A stretch of 64,000 bases of DNA from Paraprevotella xylaniphila YIT 11841 (GCF_000205165.1 NZ_GL883837.1:85082-149081); one strand, 5' to 3'; shown: positions 1-10,687, numbered from the stretch's first letter. The notes: generated from the letters alone by a model not told the origin. Program-made: numbers and translations.

Positions 1-2231
1 GCAGCAGACTCCGAACTGTTCACCGTGATGGCATTGCCTTCGATGGCAACCTTCACGCCTGCCAGCTTCTCCGGAACTTGGATGCCGGCCTCATACCCGT
101 CTGTCACGGTGACTTCCGCCGTCGTGAAACCACTGGCCAAATAGGCATAGTTCACCGCCTGCACACCCACGGTATAGCTGCCGGCCGGCAATTTCTCGAA
201 CATATAGAAGCACGAACCCTCATCCATGGAATAGTTTACGGCATACGCACCGAACATGCTATAAGCCAACTGCTTGCCGGTTTCCGTATTGGCCGGGACC
301 AACATACGGACGACACCGGTCTCATTGTTGCGGATATACACATTGTGGACTGCCACATTGCCATTGCTCAAATAAGCAGCAGGCCATTTCACCATTACCT
401 GACCTTTTTCGGCAGCCTCGGCCGTCACTTCAGCAGGCGCATCAGGATAAACCGGCTCATAATCGGTTTCATTGTAGCTGATGATAAAGTTGTCCGTACC
501 GGCTTCGTAACCGCTTGAAATGAGATCCAACTTGCCATCATTGTCCACATCCCCGAAGTTACCTGCGACCGGATGGTCGTCATCCCATTGCCACATAAAT
601 CCTCCAAATATGTCGTTGCTCCAATAATCAAAACCATAAGAAGTATAAAGCCCGACACTACCTCCTTCGCTTACATCAAAAACCCTGCAATAGTCCCATC
701 GGTTTCCATCAGGCTTCAACGCATCCGAACGTCCGCGATGGTATACATCCGGCACATCATCACCATTGAAGTCCCCATAGAAGAAACCACTGTTCCCACA
801 ACCGGTCATACCCACAATATTCACCTTCTCCTCATAAAAGCTGAACACAGAGCCTTCAACCGGCGTGTTAATCAGACAGAGGGTTTCAGGTACACCCGTC
901 CGTGATTTACCGCAAATCATAAGATCCATCAAACCATCTTGGTTATAGTCCGTAGCCATCATTACTAAATTCTCCGTAGCCCAAGCTGTGAAAACATCTT
1001 CCAACGTACCTTTGGTTTCGAGTCCCAATCCTGCCAATATCTCCTGAGCAGCTGGAATCAACTGGTCTGTCACATCTTTGAACGTGCCGTCCTTTTGGTT
1101 ATGGTAAAAGCGGATTTCGTCCCCTCCGGGTTCGGCACCGACATCTCCCATGTCTGTACCGTCAGCATATCCGGTAACTACAATATCCAACCAACCGTCA
1201 TTGTCCATGTCAAGAAAAGCCACAGACCCGTGGCTTAAAGGCTTAGCCTTCATGGTAGGTTGGTCTTGCAAGTACACGCTCTTGATGGATTCACCGGTTT
1301 CCGGATTGTCACTCACACCAGTTTCTTCCCATAAGCCACGCCGGTTCACTTCTTTGTCAAAAGGCAAGGCCTCAAATACATTTTGCACTTCAAAACGTTT
1401 ACCTTCCACATTCCGAAGCAATCTCATGAAACGGCCATTCACATCCATGCCCGTTATCAAAAGGTCTACAAAACCATCCTTGTCATAATCACCGGTCACC
1501 ACGGAAGTAAAGGCATTCTCTTCATTAAACTTATTGAAATCTCCTCTTTTTGGATTCTCCGAGAACTTCATGGAACCGAGGGTTTCGTCCTCTACTTCTT
1601 CAAACCGTCCGTTCCCTAAGTTCTTTACCAACTTATACCCTTGGACATCCCCGACCTCTCCCGGATGAAGGACCAAATAATCCACCAAGCCGTCTGCATT
1701 GAAATCAATGGGTTGCGAACCGGCACTCCAAGCTGTCTCGGGCAATCCGTTTTTCGTCCCCATATAATTTTCATGTTCTGTCACTATGGTATCATTCACG
1801 GGATTTCCTTCATCGTCCAACACCGGTGCCAGTTCTTCTATGATTTTATTCCCTTCACCGTCCAATACAAAATCCCCCTGATTGTCTTTCATCCATATCG
1901 TATCTATTTTCTGTACGATCGTAGAGTCGTAAGTAATCTCCATTATCGGTTCATAATCAGCAAGAAATTCTCTTCCGCCCAATCCTTTCGCAAAAACGGG
2001 CCTGGTCTGCCATCCTTGCGATTGCCGACGGCCATCCAACCACAAGTCGTTGATTCCATCATTGTCGAAATCACCAACCTTGGGAGTAGCATTACTATTT
2101 GCCCACCCATATTCTTCCCTAAACGTCATATCACGCGTGAACGTGATCGGGTTGTCCTGAGCCTGCACTTCACCAACTGAAGTCAACAATGCCGCGCTAA
2201 ACAACATTCCTTTAAAAGTCCTCTTTTTCAT
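1..2231 (-). CDS. FG-GAP/VCBS seven-bladed propeller protein, module 1 (3' end outside window)
   Basis: The reading frame opens at the ATG at 2231 and stays open to the window edge (743 codons); by comparison with the two paralogues at 27110-31861 only about 40 residues are missing. It begins with a Sec signal peptide without a lipobox cysteine. Seven calcium-binding type repeats (D-x-D-x-D-G-x-x-D, for example DFDNDGINDL, DYDKDGFVDL, DVDNDGKLDL) predict one integrin-alpha-like seven-bladed propeller. A fibronectin-III-like segment follows, and then the start of a small C-terminal domain. It is the last visible gene of module 1, 41 nt after the SusD gene. Unlike its paralogues it has no frameshift between blades 1 and 2. 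The role is inferred to be extracellular glycan or protein binding; no enzyme motif is seen. Confidence 0.85.
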   Translation of the reverse strand, partial: MKKRTFKGMLFSAALLTSVGEVQAQDNPITFTRDMTFREEYGWANSNATPKVGDFDNDGINDLWLDGRRQSQGWQTRPVFAKGLGGREFLADYEPIMEITYDSTIVQKIDTIWMKDNQGDFVLDGEGNKIIEELAPVLDDEGNPVNDTIVTEHENYMGTKNGLPETAWSAGSQPIDFNADGLVDYLVLHPGEVGDVQGYKLVKNLGNGRFEEVEDETLGSMKFSENPKRGDFNKFNEENAFTSVVTGDYDKDGFVDLLITGMDVNGRFMRLLRNVEGKRFEVQNVFEALPFDKEVNRRGLWEETGVSDNPETGESIKSVYLQDQPTMKAKPLSHGSVAFLDMDNDGWLDIVVTGYADGTDMGDVGAEPGGDEIRFYHNQKDGTFKDVTDQLIPAAQEILAGLGLETKGTLEDVFTAWATENLVMMATDYNQDGLMDLMICGKSRTGVPETLCLINTPVEGSVFSFYEEKVNIVGMTGCGNSGFFYGDFNGDDVPDVYHRGRSDALKPDGNRWDYCRVFDVSEGGSVGLYTSYGFDYWSNDIFGGFMWQWDDDHPVAGNFGDVDNDGKLDLISSGYEAGTDNFIISYNETDYEPVYPDAPAEVTAEAAEKGQVMVKWPAAYLSNGNVAVHNVYIRNNETGVVRMLVPANTETGKQLAYSMFGAYAVNYSMDEGSCFYMFEKLPAGSYTVGVQAVNYAYLASGFTTAEVTVTDGYEAGIQVPEKLAGVKVAIEGNAITVNSSESA

Positions 2232-2272
2232 AATTATATCTTTGGGTTAAACACTGCTTGTACCTATATGCT

Positions 2273-4006
2273 TCATTTCAAGTACCAACGCTCCTCTTCC
2301 ATCAAGGCTTGCTCCATTCTTTCCGCATTTTCTCCGAAACGTTCGGAAACCTTTTTAGCCATATAAGCCGGATATTGGTTACGATGGCGGGCCACCCTCA
2401 ACAGATCAAAGAACCTATTGCCTTCAAAGCATGTCTCTGCCGCCATCTCGTCCACGATACGGTCTTCCACAAACAAGATGGAATCTTCCAACGTTCCGGC
2501 CGAAGTTTCCGTATTGAAATCCGGGATGATATAAAATTCATTATCGTACGGAATCCCGTTTCCCCTCCCACGAGTGGCCGTACCTACGTTGTCAGCAAAG
2601 ATGTCTTCCGTAAAATCCGTGTATATTTCCCCTTTGCGTTCACTCTGTTTCACCCGGTTGGGATTCTCAATCGTCGTGGCATTCAATCCATATTTCAAAA
2701 CCGCAAAAGCCATTGTCGGTTTCCCCAAACGGTTCAAGGCTTCAGCCAAACGGAGGTAAACATGGGAAACACGGTATAAAGGCAAAGTCCGCTGCAGGTA
2801 TAATCCCCCCAAAGCCTCATTTTCGGGGTCGCTTCCACCTGTCACAATAGTTTTGTCCATATTGCTAAATTTGCATATATATGTAGCAGCGACATTGTTT
2901 AATGTCATTGAACCATAGGCTGAAGCAATTACCGAACCACCGGAAAGGACCGCCTGTCCACGCAGGTCTCCGTCACAGTATCCTGACACGGTAGGCTTTC
3001 CTTCCACTCCTACTACATATAAAGCTTCCGCCATGTCTTCCACAAAAGATTGCGCCGGAGCTATAAAAGCCTTGTCATTGTAAGACCAACGCAACAACAA
3101 CGGATGATAGTCTTTCGGATTTGAACTGTAAACCAATGAAGATACAACTTCATTGGTTGCATAACTCAATCCAGATGTATGCATAAAATACGAAAAGCCC
3201 TTACGGGATATGTCAAGCCATGCATTACGATACATCGCCGTCACCGTCAGTTCCCGTTCCTTTATCAGCCTGTAATACGCAGTGGCCGCATCCGCATATT
3301 GGTTCAAGAACAGGTATAAATCACCTAAGAGCATATCCACCGGAATAAATACCTTGTCAAGATTCAAACCGTCCACAGAACCGTAGTTCAAATCCCTGAC
3401 CCCGATATAGGGTTTCAAGTCTTCTATCAGAAGCTCTGCCAACTGCTCTTGGTTCTTCTGTGGATAATCTTTCAAACTGGCTTCCAAATCCAAAACCGGA
3501 GTTTCAATCCAACTGACCTCACCGCAAAGCAACGCCAACTGCCAATAGGTCCATGCCCGTATCACCTTGATTTGCGCGAATTCAGGTATCATGACCTTGT
3601 CCTCGTAATCGACCAAAGTCGTATCCATGTGGGCTATGGCATAATTGCAATTATTGATGACCTGATAATAATCATTCATCATCTTATATGGGTTGGAAGC
3701 AGAAACCTCAAACCGGGATATTTCCTGAAGGTCCACATCCGCATTGGCCGTGGCCTCCATCAAATCGCCACGTAATTCCCCCATCAGTACATACCTATCT
3801 CCTAACCTCTGAATTTGGGCCAATATCCCCATGATGGAATACAGCGAATCATTGGGAGAATCCAACCGGTTCCCCGACTCAAAAACGACCGAAGTCGAAT
3901 CTGTCTCAAACATGTCGGAACAAGCCGTAGGTACAAATAACCCCAAGCAAATCCATGCTCCCCAAACCGTCTTCATGTTCTTTATATTCATCTTCATAAC
4001 CGACAT
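2273..4006 (-). CDS. SusD/RagB-like surface glycan-binding lipoprotein (second SusD of module 1)
   Basis: A 577-residue SusD-like lipoprotein. A signal peptide ends at a lipobox-like cysteine (C29, followed by SDMFETD), and the acidic residues after the cysteine fit the Bacteroidetes surface-export signal. Family marks are the helical segment KVIRAWTYWQLALL and the C-terminal motif CFEGNRFFDLLR. SusD proteins form the lid of a SusC outer-membrane transporter and bind glycan. Only 7 nt separate it from the SusC gene upstream, which is presumably its partner. Several in-frame ATGs (4006, 3997, 3991, 3976) could start it; I keep the longest. Its closest relative in the window is the SusD at 31865-33673. 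Confidence 0.93.
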   Translation of the reverse strand: MSVMKMNIKNMKTVWGAWICLGLFVPTACSDMFETDSTSVVFESGNRLDSPNDSLYSIMGILAQIQRLGDRYVLMGELRGDLMEATANADVDLQEISRFEVSASNPYKMMNDYYQVINNCNYAIAHMDTTLVDYEDKVMIPEFAQIKVIRAWTYWQLALLCGEVSWIETPVLDLEASLKDYPQKNQEQLAELLIEDLKPYIGVRDLNYGSVDGLNLDKVFIPVDMLLGDLYLFLNQYADAATAYYRLIKERELTVTAMYRNAWLDISRKGFSYFMHTSGLSYATNEVVSSLVYSSNPKDYHPLLLRWSYNDKAFIAPAQSFVEDMAEALYVVGVEGKPTVSGYCDGDLRGQAVLSGGSVIASAYGSMTLNNVAATYICKFSNMDKTIVTGGSDPENEALGGLYLQRTLPLYRVSHVYLRLAEALNRLGKPTMAFAVLKYGLNATTIENPNRVKQSERKGEIYTDFTEDIFADNVGTATRGRGNGIPYDNEFYIIPDFNTETSAGTLEDSILFVEDRIVDEMAAETCFEGNRFFDLLRVARHRNQYPAYMAKKVSERFGENAERMEQALMEEERWYLK

Positions 4007-4013
4007 TTTTACA

Positions 4014-7000
4014 TTATAAATTGATATTCACACCTAATTGGAAAGACCTGGACTGAGGGGTCAATCCTCCGTCAATGCCCTGTTCCAATACAGATGTACT
4101 ATAAGAAAACTCCGGATCTACACCCAAATATTTCGTCAACGTACAAACGTTGTTCACGGCTGCCCACACGGAAAGGCTTTGAATAAAATTCTGCCGCATC
4201 GGGACATGGTAAGTAAGCATCAAACGTTTGAACTTCAAATACGACGCATCTTCTATCCAACGATCCGAAAAGCGTGAGTTCCCCATAGGGTCATCATAAG
4301 TAGCACGAGGAATATCCGTTTGCTGCCCATTGGCCATCCATCTGTTTTCCATGGAGACAGACTGGTTATACAAACTCTTTCCCGACTCCAAACTGGCACG
4401 CAAGGCATTATAAGCGTCATTCCCCAACGAATAAGTAAACAATGCTCCCAACTCCAGGTTCTTCCATTGGAAATTCAGGTCGAAGTTTCCGTAAATGTCC
4501 GGATTCGGATCACCTATTACCACCCGGTCCTCCTCATTGATGATTCCATCCTTTTTCACATCTACGAAGCGTATATCGCCGGCTTGGAAGGGCACGCGCT
4601 GTCCAGAAGAAGAAAGAATGGCCAGACCGGCTTCTGCCGCTTCCTGCGAAGTAGAGTAGACCCCGTCCGTAAGATAACCATAAAATACACCAACCGGACG
4701 ACCGACTTCTGTCAGCACTTGTCCGTCACATACTTCGGTAATGAAACTTCCATTTTCCAAGGATGTCACCTCGTTTTTATAATGTCCGACTGTCGCCCCG
4801 ATGTTTAATTTAAAGTCACGCATATCCAACGCCCGGACTTTCACGGCGACTTCCAAACCATTATTCTTCAATTCCCCGTTATTGTCCCAAAAGTATTCCA
4901 ACCCCGCTTCATCGTTCAACGGCCTGCGTGTCACCAAGTCTTTAGTGCGAGAGAAAAAGACATCGGCATTCACAGCCAAACGATTCGAAAACATACTAAA
5001 ATCCAGACCGATATTGGTTCTTGCCGTTGTTTCCCATTTCAATTTCTCATTGCCGATATTAGCCAAAACCAACCCCGTGGCATCTTTAACAAAAGACGTA
5101 GACGTAAAATAACTCCTATTGGCGAAAAGCGGAAGGTTGTCGTTGCCCGACATGGTATAAGCCACACGAACTTTAAGATTATTGACGAAATCCACATTCC
5201 GCATGAACTTTTCCGATGAAACCAACCAAGCCCCAGAGACAGACGGGAAATAGCCCCAGGAAACACCAAATAAATCCAATCCTCCGGCTTCGCGGCCAAA
5301 ACGCGAAGACGTTTCCAAAGACATGCCTACATTGAAAAAGTAACGGTGCCGGTAAGCATAATCCGCATTAAAATACCAAGCCGTGTTCCGGTCCGTATAT
5401 TCATGACCGGTCAACGTGCGAAGGTCGCTGTTTGTATTGGAAAGCGCGGTCATATAGTCGTTTCCCGTATTATACCCTTGCCCCATGGTATAACGATAAT
5501 AAGTATTGTAGAAACGGCCTCCTATACGCGCATTCAAATCATGCCGCCAGTCTTTCAGAATCTGCCATGCCAAATAACCGTCCACCGACATAGAAGTCTG
5601 CCGGGCCATAAGGTTACGCACTTCATTCAATGCCGTGGCGTAAATCTCTCCCCTATCATTATACAACGGCTCATTGGAAACACCGGCATCCGGGATAAAG
5701 AGGTTTTCATTTTCTTTATCATAAGAAATCCCGAACAAAGCGGCAACTTCCAAACGGTCCGTTATCTGATAGCTCGGTCTTAAGTTCAAATTAAAACGAT
5801 ATTTATCCAACTCGGGAACATCTTCGCCTGTCAACGCCAAGGGGTTGCCGACATTCAGTTCGTCGACATCCGTCAAACGCCCGCTGAACGTCCCATTGTC
5901 GTTGTACTGCCACGGAGCATACAACGGGGATTTCACCAATGACAGGAAATAAGGCGAACGCATGCCGTCCAATCCTTCAAAGACAACCTTATGCCCTGTT
6001 TGCGCATAAGAAATGTCGGTCTGGATTTTAAAATCCTCCGTCAATTTGATATCTGAATTAAAACGTACGTTCAAACGGTTGAAACTCGTTCCGTCTATGT
6101 TCCCGTCGTTCTTGGCATATCCCAAGGAAAAACGATACAATGCTATATCATCTCCACCGGCCACCGAAACGCCATAGTTTTGGATAAAAGATGTCTTGTT
6201 GATTTCATTCGTCCATTTCGTATCGTTGTGTACCGCACGGTAAAACGAACGGGTCGGGTCGTCATTGGTAAACTGGAATCCCTCAACCTCATCACGTTTC
6301 ATGCCGGACATGATATCTGTCGCATAACGCCGATAGGCTGCCGCCCCCATCAGAGGCAGACTTTCAAAAGGTGTCTGAAATCCCATTGAAATATTTGCTT
6401 CTATCTGGGTGGCCATTTCACGTGCACGTTTCGTGTCTATCAGTACTACGCCGTTTGCCCCCTTGGCTCCCCAGACCGCAGAACCGTTCTTTAAAATCGT
6501 GACTTTCTCAATATCCGAAGGGTCAAGCAAGGTCAAAGGGTTATTATAATAATTGTCCACAGCACTGGCTACTTGATCCTGCATCTGCCATATCACGCCA
6601 TCCACCACGAATAGGGGTTGGGCAGAAAGGTTCACGGAATTATATCCCCTGATAAAGAATGAGGAGCTGCTACCGGGATCCCCCGAGTGGGAAATAGCAC
6701 GCAACTGGCCGTTTAACAACGATGTCATGTCATCGGTCATGCTCAAAGTTCCGGATGTAAACCCATCCACCACGGCTTCACCGTCCGACACCGACATTCC
6801 GTCGTCATAGTACGCATGTCCGGATACCGTAAACAATGACACATCGACTTCATTGCGCCCTTTCACCGGCACGACTTGCCTTGAATATCCGGGTGCCTCT
6901 ACATAAAGTGCTACCGACAAGTCCGGCACTCCAATCTCATAATTTCCGTTCTCATCCGTCATGGCAGAAACATTCAGGTTAGGGGTCGTCACACGTGCGC

Positions 7001-7196
7001 CGGCAAATCCCTTTTTCGTCACAGCATCTATTATCCGTCCTTTCACTTTATAGGGCATGTCCGTTTTCTCCGTCCTCACCGAAACACTATCATTTTTTCC
7101 CAAATCCTGTGCTACGGCAAGCTCCGACAACACGACAAGTCCCATCACGGCACTTATCACTTTTACTGAATGGTATTTTGATATATTAGTCATCAT
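4014..7196 (-). CDS. SusC/RagA-like TonB-dependent transporter (second SusC of module 1)
   Basis: A 1060-residue outer-membrane transporter. In order it has a signal peptide, a carboxypeptidase-regulatory-like domain (about 50-115), a plug (about 165-260, with FFIRGYNSVNLSAQPLFVVD and VTILKNGSAVWGAKGANGV), and a long 22-strand-type barrel ending in the aromatic-poor C-terminus LGVNINL. The stretch between the first domain and the plug lacks an obvious TonB box and the usual ALQGRVAG-type motif; it reads SLLNGQLRAI instead. SusC proteins import oligosaccharides through the outer membrane using TonB energy. It pairs with the SusD gene 7 nt downstream and is clearly paralogous to the SusC at 33673-36861. 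Confidence 0.95.
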   Translation of the reverse strand: MMTNISKYHSVKVISAVMGLVVLSELAVAQDLGKNDSVSVRTEKTDMPYKVKGRIIDAVTKKGFAGARVTTPNLNVSAMTDENGNYEIGVPDLSVALYVEAPGYSRQVVPVKGRNEVDVSLFTVSGHAYYDDGMSVSDGEAVVDGFTSGTLSMTDDMTSLLNGQLRAISHSGDPGSSSSFFIRGYNSVNLSAQPLFVVDGVIWQMQDQVASAVDNYYNNPLTLLDPSDIEKVTILKNGSAVWGAKGANGVVLIDTKRAREMATQIEANISMGFQTPFESLPLMGAAAYRRYATDIMSGMKRDEVEGFQFTNDDPTRSFYRAVHNDTKWTNEINKTSFIQNYGVSVAGGDDIALYRFSLGYAKNDGNIDGTSFNRLNVRFNSDIKLTEDFKIQTDISYAQTGHKVVFEGLDGMRSPYFLSLVKSPLYAPWQYNDNGTFSGRLTDVDELNVGNPLALTGEDVPELDKYRFNLNLRPSYQITDRLEVAALFGISYDKENENLFIPDAGVSNEPLYNDRGEIYATALNEVRNLMARQTSMSVDGYLAWQILKDWRHDLNARIGGRFYNTYYRYTMGQGYNTGNDYMTALSNTNSDLRTLTGHEYTDRNTAWYFNADYAYRHRYFFNVGMSLETSSRFGREAGGLDLFGVSWGYFPSVSGAWLVSSEKFMRNVDFVNNLKVRVAYTMSGNDNLPLFANRSYFTSTSFVKDATGLVLANIGNEKLKWETTARTNIGLDFSMFSNRLAVNADVFFSRTKDLVTRRPLNDEAGLEYFWDNNGELKNNGLEVAVKVRALDMRDFKLNIGATVGHYKNEVTSLENGSFITEVCDGQVLTEVGRPVGVFYGYLTDGVYSTSQEAAEAGLAILSSSGQRVPFQAGDIRFVDVKKDGIINEEDRVVIGDPNPDIYGNFDLNFQWKNLELGALFTYSLGNDAYNALRASLESGKSLYNQSVSMENRWMANGQQTDIPRATYDDPMGNSRFSDRWIEDASYLKFKRLMLTYHVPMRQNFIQSLSVWAAVNNVCTLTKYLGVDPEFSYSTSVLEQGIDGGLTPQSRSFQLGVNINL

Positions 7197-7216
7197 ACTT
7201 ACGCTTTAATGAGTTT

Positions 7217-8797
7217 CTAATTATTTTTTGCAGGAACGAACCTGATACGGTCTATCCTAAACCGCCGTACATACTTTACATTCAACTCCGATGGTGACAC
7301 GTTAGTCTTAATCTCCAATGTTGTCTTCGGGGATATCTCATTCACCTTGTCGGCGTTGTCTTCATCCAAATACCACATTGCATCGTAAAAATCGGAGGTC
7401 GGGAATTGATATGCGCTCCACACTTTCACCGTCTTCATATAGACATCTCCCACGCTGTCTCCTCCAACAATCAGTTCCTCGTCATTTTTCCCCTGACGGC
7501 TTTCATATTTAGTCCTACCGTTTTCCTGTTCCACCTTCATCCTATAAGACAGACAAGTCTTTTCCGTCGCACGGCTGTTGCCGTCAATCGCAGGAGGAAC
7601 GAAATCGACATAAATATCATATTGGGTAGCCAATACATTGGGAATATCGAATGTCACGCCCGGATTCAAGGAAGACCCGGACACTTCCAGGTAACTGTTT
7701 TCACTAATCCCCTTTACCACACTGGTTCCGTCAACATCCCGTACATAGGCTGAAGTACCTGAAGCCGTAACCAAACGTCGGTCAAGATCTTCACCTTCCA
7801 CTATTATAGGCTGGTTCCACACACACGTATCATCCAGATGGAGATTCCCGTCAGCCAAAAACATCAAGCCGTTGGAAGCCGGTTCTTGCCGATACCCGGC
7901 AAAATAATCTTTCGTATTCCGTATGACGCTTCCGGTTACAGTGACCAACGAATCAGCACTTCCGGGATCTGTTATCCGACCGCCGAAGGTCAATCCATAC
8001 ACAATGGCCTGCCCAGTCTGCACTCTCGTGATAGAATCCGCCACAGCCTCATCGACATTATAAACTTTGAAATAAGGACTGACTTGCTCATACGCCTTAT
8101 CCCAAGCCTCATTGTCCGGCAAGATCATGGTGTAGACGGAATCTTCATCGTGAATCCATCCTATCCCATAATAATAATTCTGCAACAGCCGGTTATAGTC
8201 CCTAAAAACAGAGTCCTTCTGACTGCTCTCTCCCGAAACATAGATTTTCTCCGAGAACTGGTTTATAAAGTCATATATCTTTGAATAATTCTCTTGAGTG
8301 GAAATATACTCCCAAAAGTTATAACGATAAGGGATCGTGTCGTTCAACTTGTGCAAGACTCCGTTTTGTGCCAATATATCCTTCTGCACAATGGATATGC
8401 CGTTGAATACATCTGCCGACTCGTACGACATGACCTTTCCATCCAACATGTATATGGACTTCCCGGCTTCTGTCGCAGTCGAATTGGAATAACGGGCTAT
8501 ATGATTCTTTACCATCCGTTGCAACGCCGCCTCGTCATCCATGTCCACAGAAGACAGTGCTTCATCGACAGGTGCCCAAACCGTGTAAGTCTGTGTCGAG
8601 CCCAACAAAGAGTCCGCACCCGTCTTCATCAGGATTTGACTGAACTTGGTCAACTGGCTATCATTAAGAATCATATCCATTAAACTTACCTCAGGGATGC
8701 TTCCGTTACGGCTGTAATGTTCATCCCAATCATCGTTACAAGAAACGATTGAACCTCCGATGCCTAATATCAGGCAAATTATACCTTTATATCTCAT
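7217..8797 (-). CDS. FAS1 (fasciclin) domain surface lipoprotein with C-terminal beta-sandwich, module 1
   Basis: A 526-residue lipoprotein with cysteine C20 followed by NDDWDE, which fits surface export. Two FAS1 domains can be traced by their closing motifs: about 36-160 (NGVLHKLNDTIPY) and about 161-325 (NGLMFLADG). The C-terminal 200 residues end in RFRIDRIRFVP, the pattern of a galactose-binding-like beta-sandwich. FAS1 domains mediate adhesion or ligand binding; no catalytic motif is seen. It lies 20 nt before the second SusC of the module and 16 nt after the other two-domain FAS1 gene, so it is probably an accessory subunit of the SusCD complex or a binding protein. Its orthologous neighbour in module 2 is at 36890-38461. 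Confidence 0.88.
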   Translation of the reverse strand: MRYKGIICLILGIGGSIVSCNDDWDEHYSRNGSIPEVSLMDMILNDSQLTKFSQILMKTGADSLLGSTQTYTVWAPVDEALSSVDMDDEAALQRMVKNHIARYSNSTATEAGKSIYMLDGKVMSYESADVFNGISIVQKDILAQNGVLHKLNDTIPYRYNFWEYISTQENYSKIYDFINQFSEKIYVSGESSQKDSVFRDYNRLLQNYYYGIGWIHDEDSVYTMILPDNEAWDKAYEQVSPYFKVYNVDEAVADSITRVQTGQAIVYGLTFGGRITDPGSADSLVTVTGSVIRNTKDYFAGYRQEPASNGLMFLADGNLHLDDTCVWNQPIIVEGEDLDRRLVTASGTSAYVRDVDGTSVVKGISENSYLEVSGSSLNPGVTFDIPNVLATQYDIYVDFVPPAIDGNSRATEKTCLSYRMKVEQENGRTKYESRQGKNDEELIVGGDSVGDVYMKTVKVWSAYQFPTSDFYDAMWYLDEDNADKVNEISPKTTLEIKTNVSPSELNVKYVRRFRIDRIRFVPAKNN

Positions 8798-8813
8798 ACG
8801 TCCATTTCCTTAT

Positions 8814-10682
8814 TTAATCACGTCCTTCATCCCTAATCATATCCGTAGGAATAAATTCAATATAGTCTAATTGAAAACCACGCCCCTTAAAGTCCACACT
8901 CCTTGCACGGAACGTATGCGCTCCATATTCCTCAAAGTGATACTGTCCCACGATGTAACGCAAAGCAAAGCTTACATCGCGCATGGGCACATTATCCCAT
9001 CCTCCATGCCAATACCATAGAGCTTCCGGTGCTTTCATGTATCCCCGGTTACGCATCATCTTGTCATTCTCTACCCCGTCGTCATTGGTTTCGCTGTCCT
9101 TTACCCAACCCACGCGAGGGTCATCACCGTTGATTCTCAAATCCACAGGAGTACCTGCAATATTCCCGTCCACATACATCTGCCCCATTCCACGCGTACC
9201 GCCGGAGTTATAACCGATACGCATTTCATAGTCACCGGGAGGCAACGGAATCATACGCAACGTAAAATCATAGCTTTCCTGCATCACCAATTCGTCCCCT
9301 TGATAATCGGCCCAAGAATCTTCTGCCTGAAACACACAAACTCCCGCATCATTATAAGTGAAATACTCTCCACAGAATTCAGGCGTCACCGTATATCCGC
9401 TTGTACCCTCCGGGCGCGTACTGCTATAACACTTCCAACGTATATTGTTGTTCGTCAGATGAGGTATGCAAGCAAAGAAGTCGAAACGGATTCTTTCATG
9501 CAGCACATCCTTCTCCATGACTTCTTCGTCATATACCAATATGCCGTCCAAAGTATGTATGAAACCGTTGATCGCATCTACGTTGCTTTCCTTCTCAATC
9601 ACCCTTAACGAAGTATTATCGCTGTTTTTGGCATTGAGCCTGTTGCCGGCCTTGATTTTTATCAAACGATAAGTGTACATCGTCTCATAATACTCCGTCC
9701 GTTCATTGGCATAATCGGGATTAGTCGTTTCACCCGTGTATAAAAACGAGTTGGTGGCCATTTGGCGGTTCAGCATGTGATAGGCTATAAAACGGTTCAA
9801 AGGATTGTTTTTGCTTTTATAGTTTCCCAAATCTTCCGAACCATAATACGTCCTGGCATAATTCTCCATGCTGGAAAGGTCCGTTATCCCATTTTGTTTC
9901 AGCAGTTCATCCGGCTCACAAAACAACGTATAACCTAACTTCAGTTTTTCCGGCACAGCCAATACCAACCCGATTATCTGGTACCGATCCGTATTAAAAC
10001 TATTCACATAATCAGGGTCATAAAGCTCCGTCATTTCATCCGCCCAACCGGAAGCCTCGTAGGCTTCGGCCCAAAGTTCAAACCCTCCGTGTGCCTTCAG
10101 CGTCTCCAACAAAGTCTTCTCGGAAGGTTCGATAACTTCATCTACAATATGGACAACCCCGTTATGCACTTCGTGGTCCCCACTGATAAGCGTAGACTTT
10201 TCATTGACGTAAATACGCCGTTCTTCCCCTTCCTTACCGAAGGATATAAGTAAATACCGGTCTGACAACGTGGGTTCAGACAATGCGCCTTCTTCAAATT
10301 CATCCACTAAGATTTCTTTGGTCGCATTACGTATGACACTGTTATAGACAATCTTCTGCTTCTGTTCCGAACTCAGGCCGTCCCATGACAGGCCCTTTTC
10401 TGTCAGATATTTATTAATCGCATCATTCGTAGGCGCAAAACAGGTAAAATGCCCGTACACTTCCAACAAAGCCGTTTCCCCACACTCATCCATTAGTTTA
10501 TAGAAGAGGGACAACTCCGGAGTCTTCTCACAGAACGAAGCCACAGTCTCTCCCGTAAAAGTGTACATCGCATCTTCCTTGATATCATCGCTGTTGCAGG
10601 ATGACAGACCGCCGACACAAGCAAACAGCAAACCCACTGCCCATGCTTTAATGGCTGACAAATATCTTTTATCCATATCCAT
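8814..10682 (-). CDS. FAS1 domain surface lipoprotein with larger C-terminal beta-sandwich, module 1
   Basis: A 622-residue lipoprotein with cysteine C29 in GLSSC, followed by NSDDIK. FAS1 domain 1 is about 48-195 (closing motif NGVVHIVDEVIEP) and domain 2 about 196-400 (NGFIHTLDGILVY). A C-terminal region of about 210 residues (LPPGDYEMRIGYNSGGTRG to FQLDYIEFIP) resembles a carbohydrate-binding beta-sandwich ending in the common DYIEF pattern. It starts 5 nt after the SusD gene, so the two are cotranscribed. Function beyond ligand binding at the cell surface is not known; the paralogue in module 2 is at 38486-40366. Confidence 0.88.
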   Translation of the reverse strand: MDMDKRYLSAIKAWAVGLLFACVGGLSSCNSDDIKEDAMYTFTGETVASFCEKTPELSLFYKLMDECGETALLEVYGHFTCFAPTNDAINKYLTEKGLSWDGLSSEQKQKIVYNSVIRNATKEILVDEFEEGALSEPTLSDRYLLISFGKEGEERRIYVNEKSTLISGDHEVHNGVVHIVDEVIEPSEKTLLETLKAHGGFELWAEAYEASGWADEMTELYDPDYVNSFNTDRYQIIGLVLAVPEKLKLGYTLFCEPDELLKQNGITDLSSMENYARTYYGSEDLGNYKSKNNPLNRFIAYHMLNRQMATNSFLYTGETTNPDYANERTEYYETMYTYRLIKIKAGNRLNAKNSDNTSLRVIEKESNVDAINGFIHTLDGILVYDEEVMEKDVLHERIRFDFFACIPHLTNNNIRWKCYSSTRPEGTSGYTVTPEFCGEYFTYNDAGVCVFQAEDSWADYQGDELVMQESYDFTLRMIPLPPGDYEMRIGYNSGGTRGMGQMYVDGNIAGTPVDLRINGDDPRVGWVKDSETNDDGVENDKMMRNRGYMKAPEALWYWHGGWDNVPMRDVSFALRYIVGQYHFEEYGAHTFRARSVDFKGRGFQLDYIEFIPTDMIRDEGRD

Positions 10683-10687
10683 AATTT

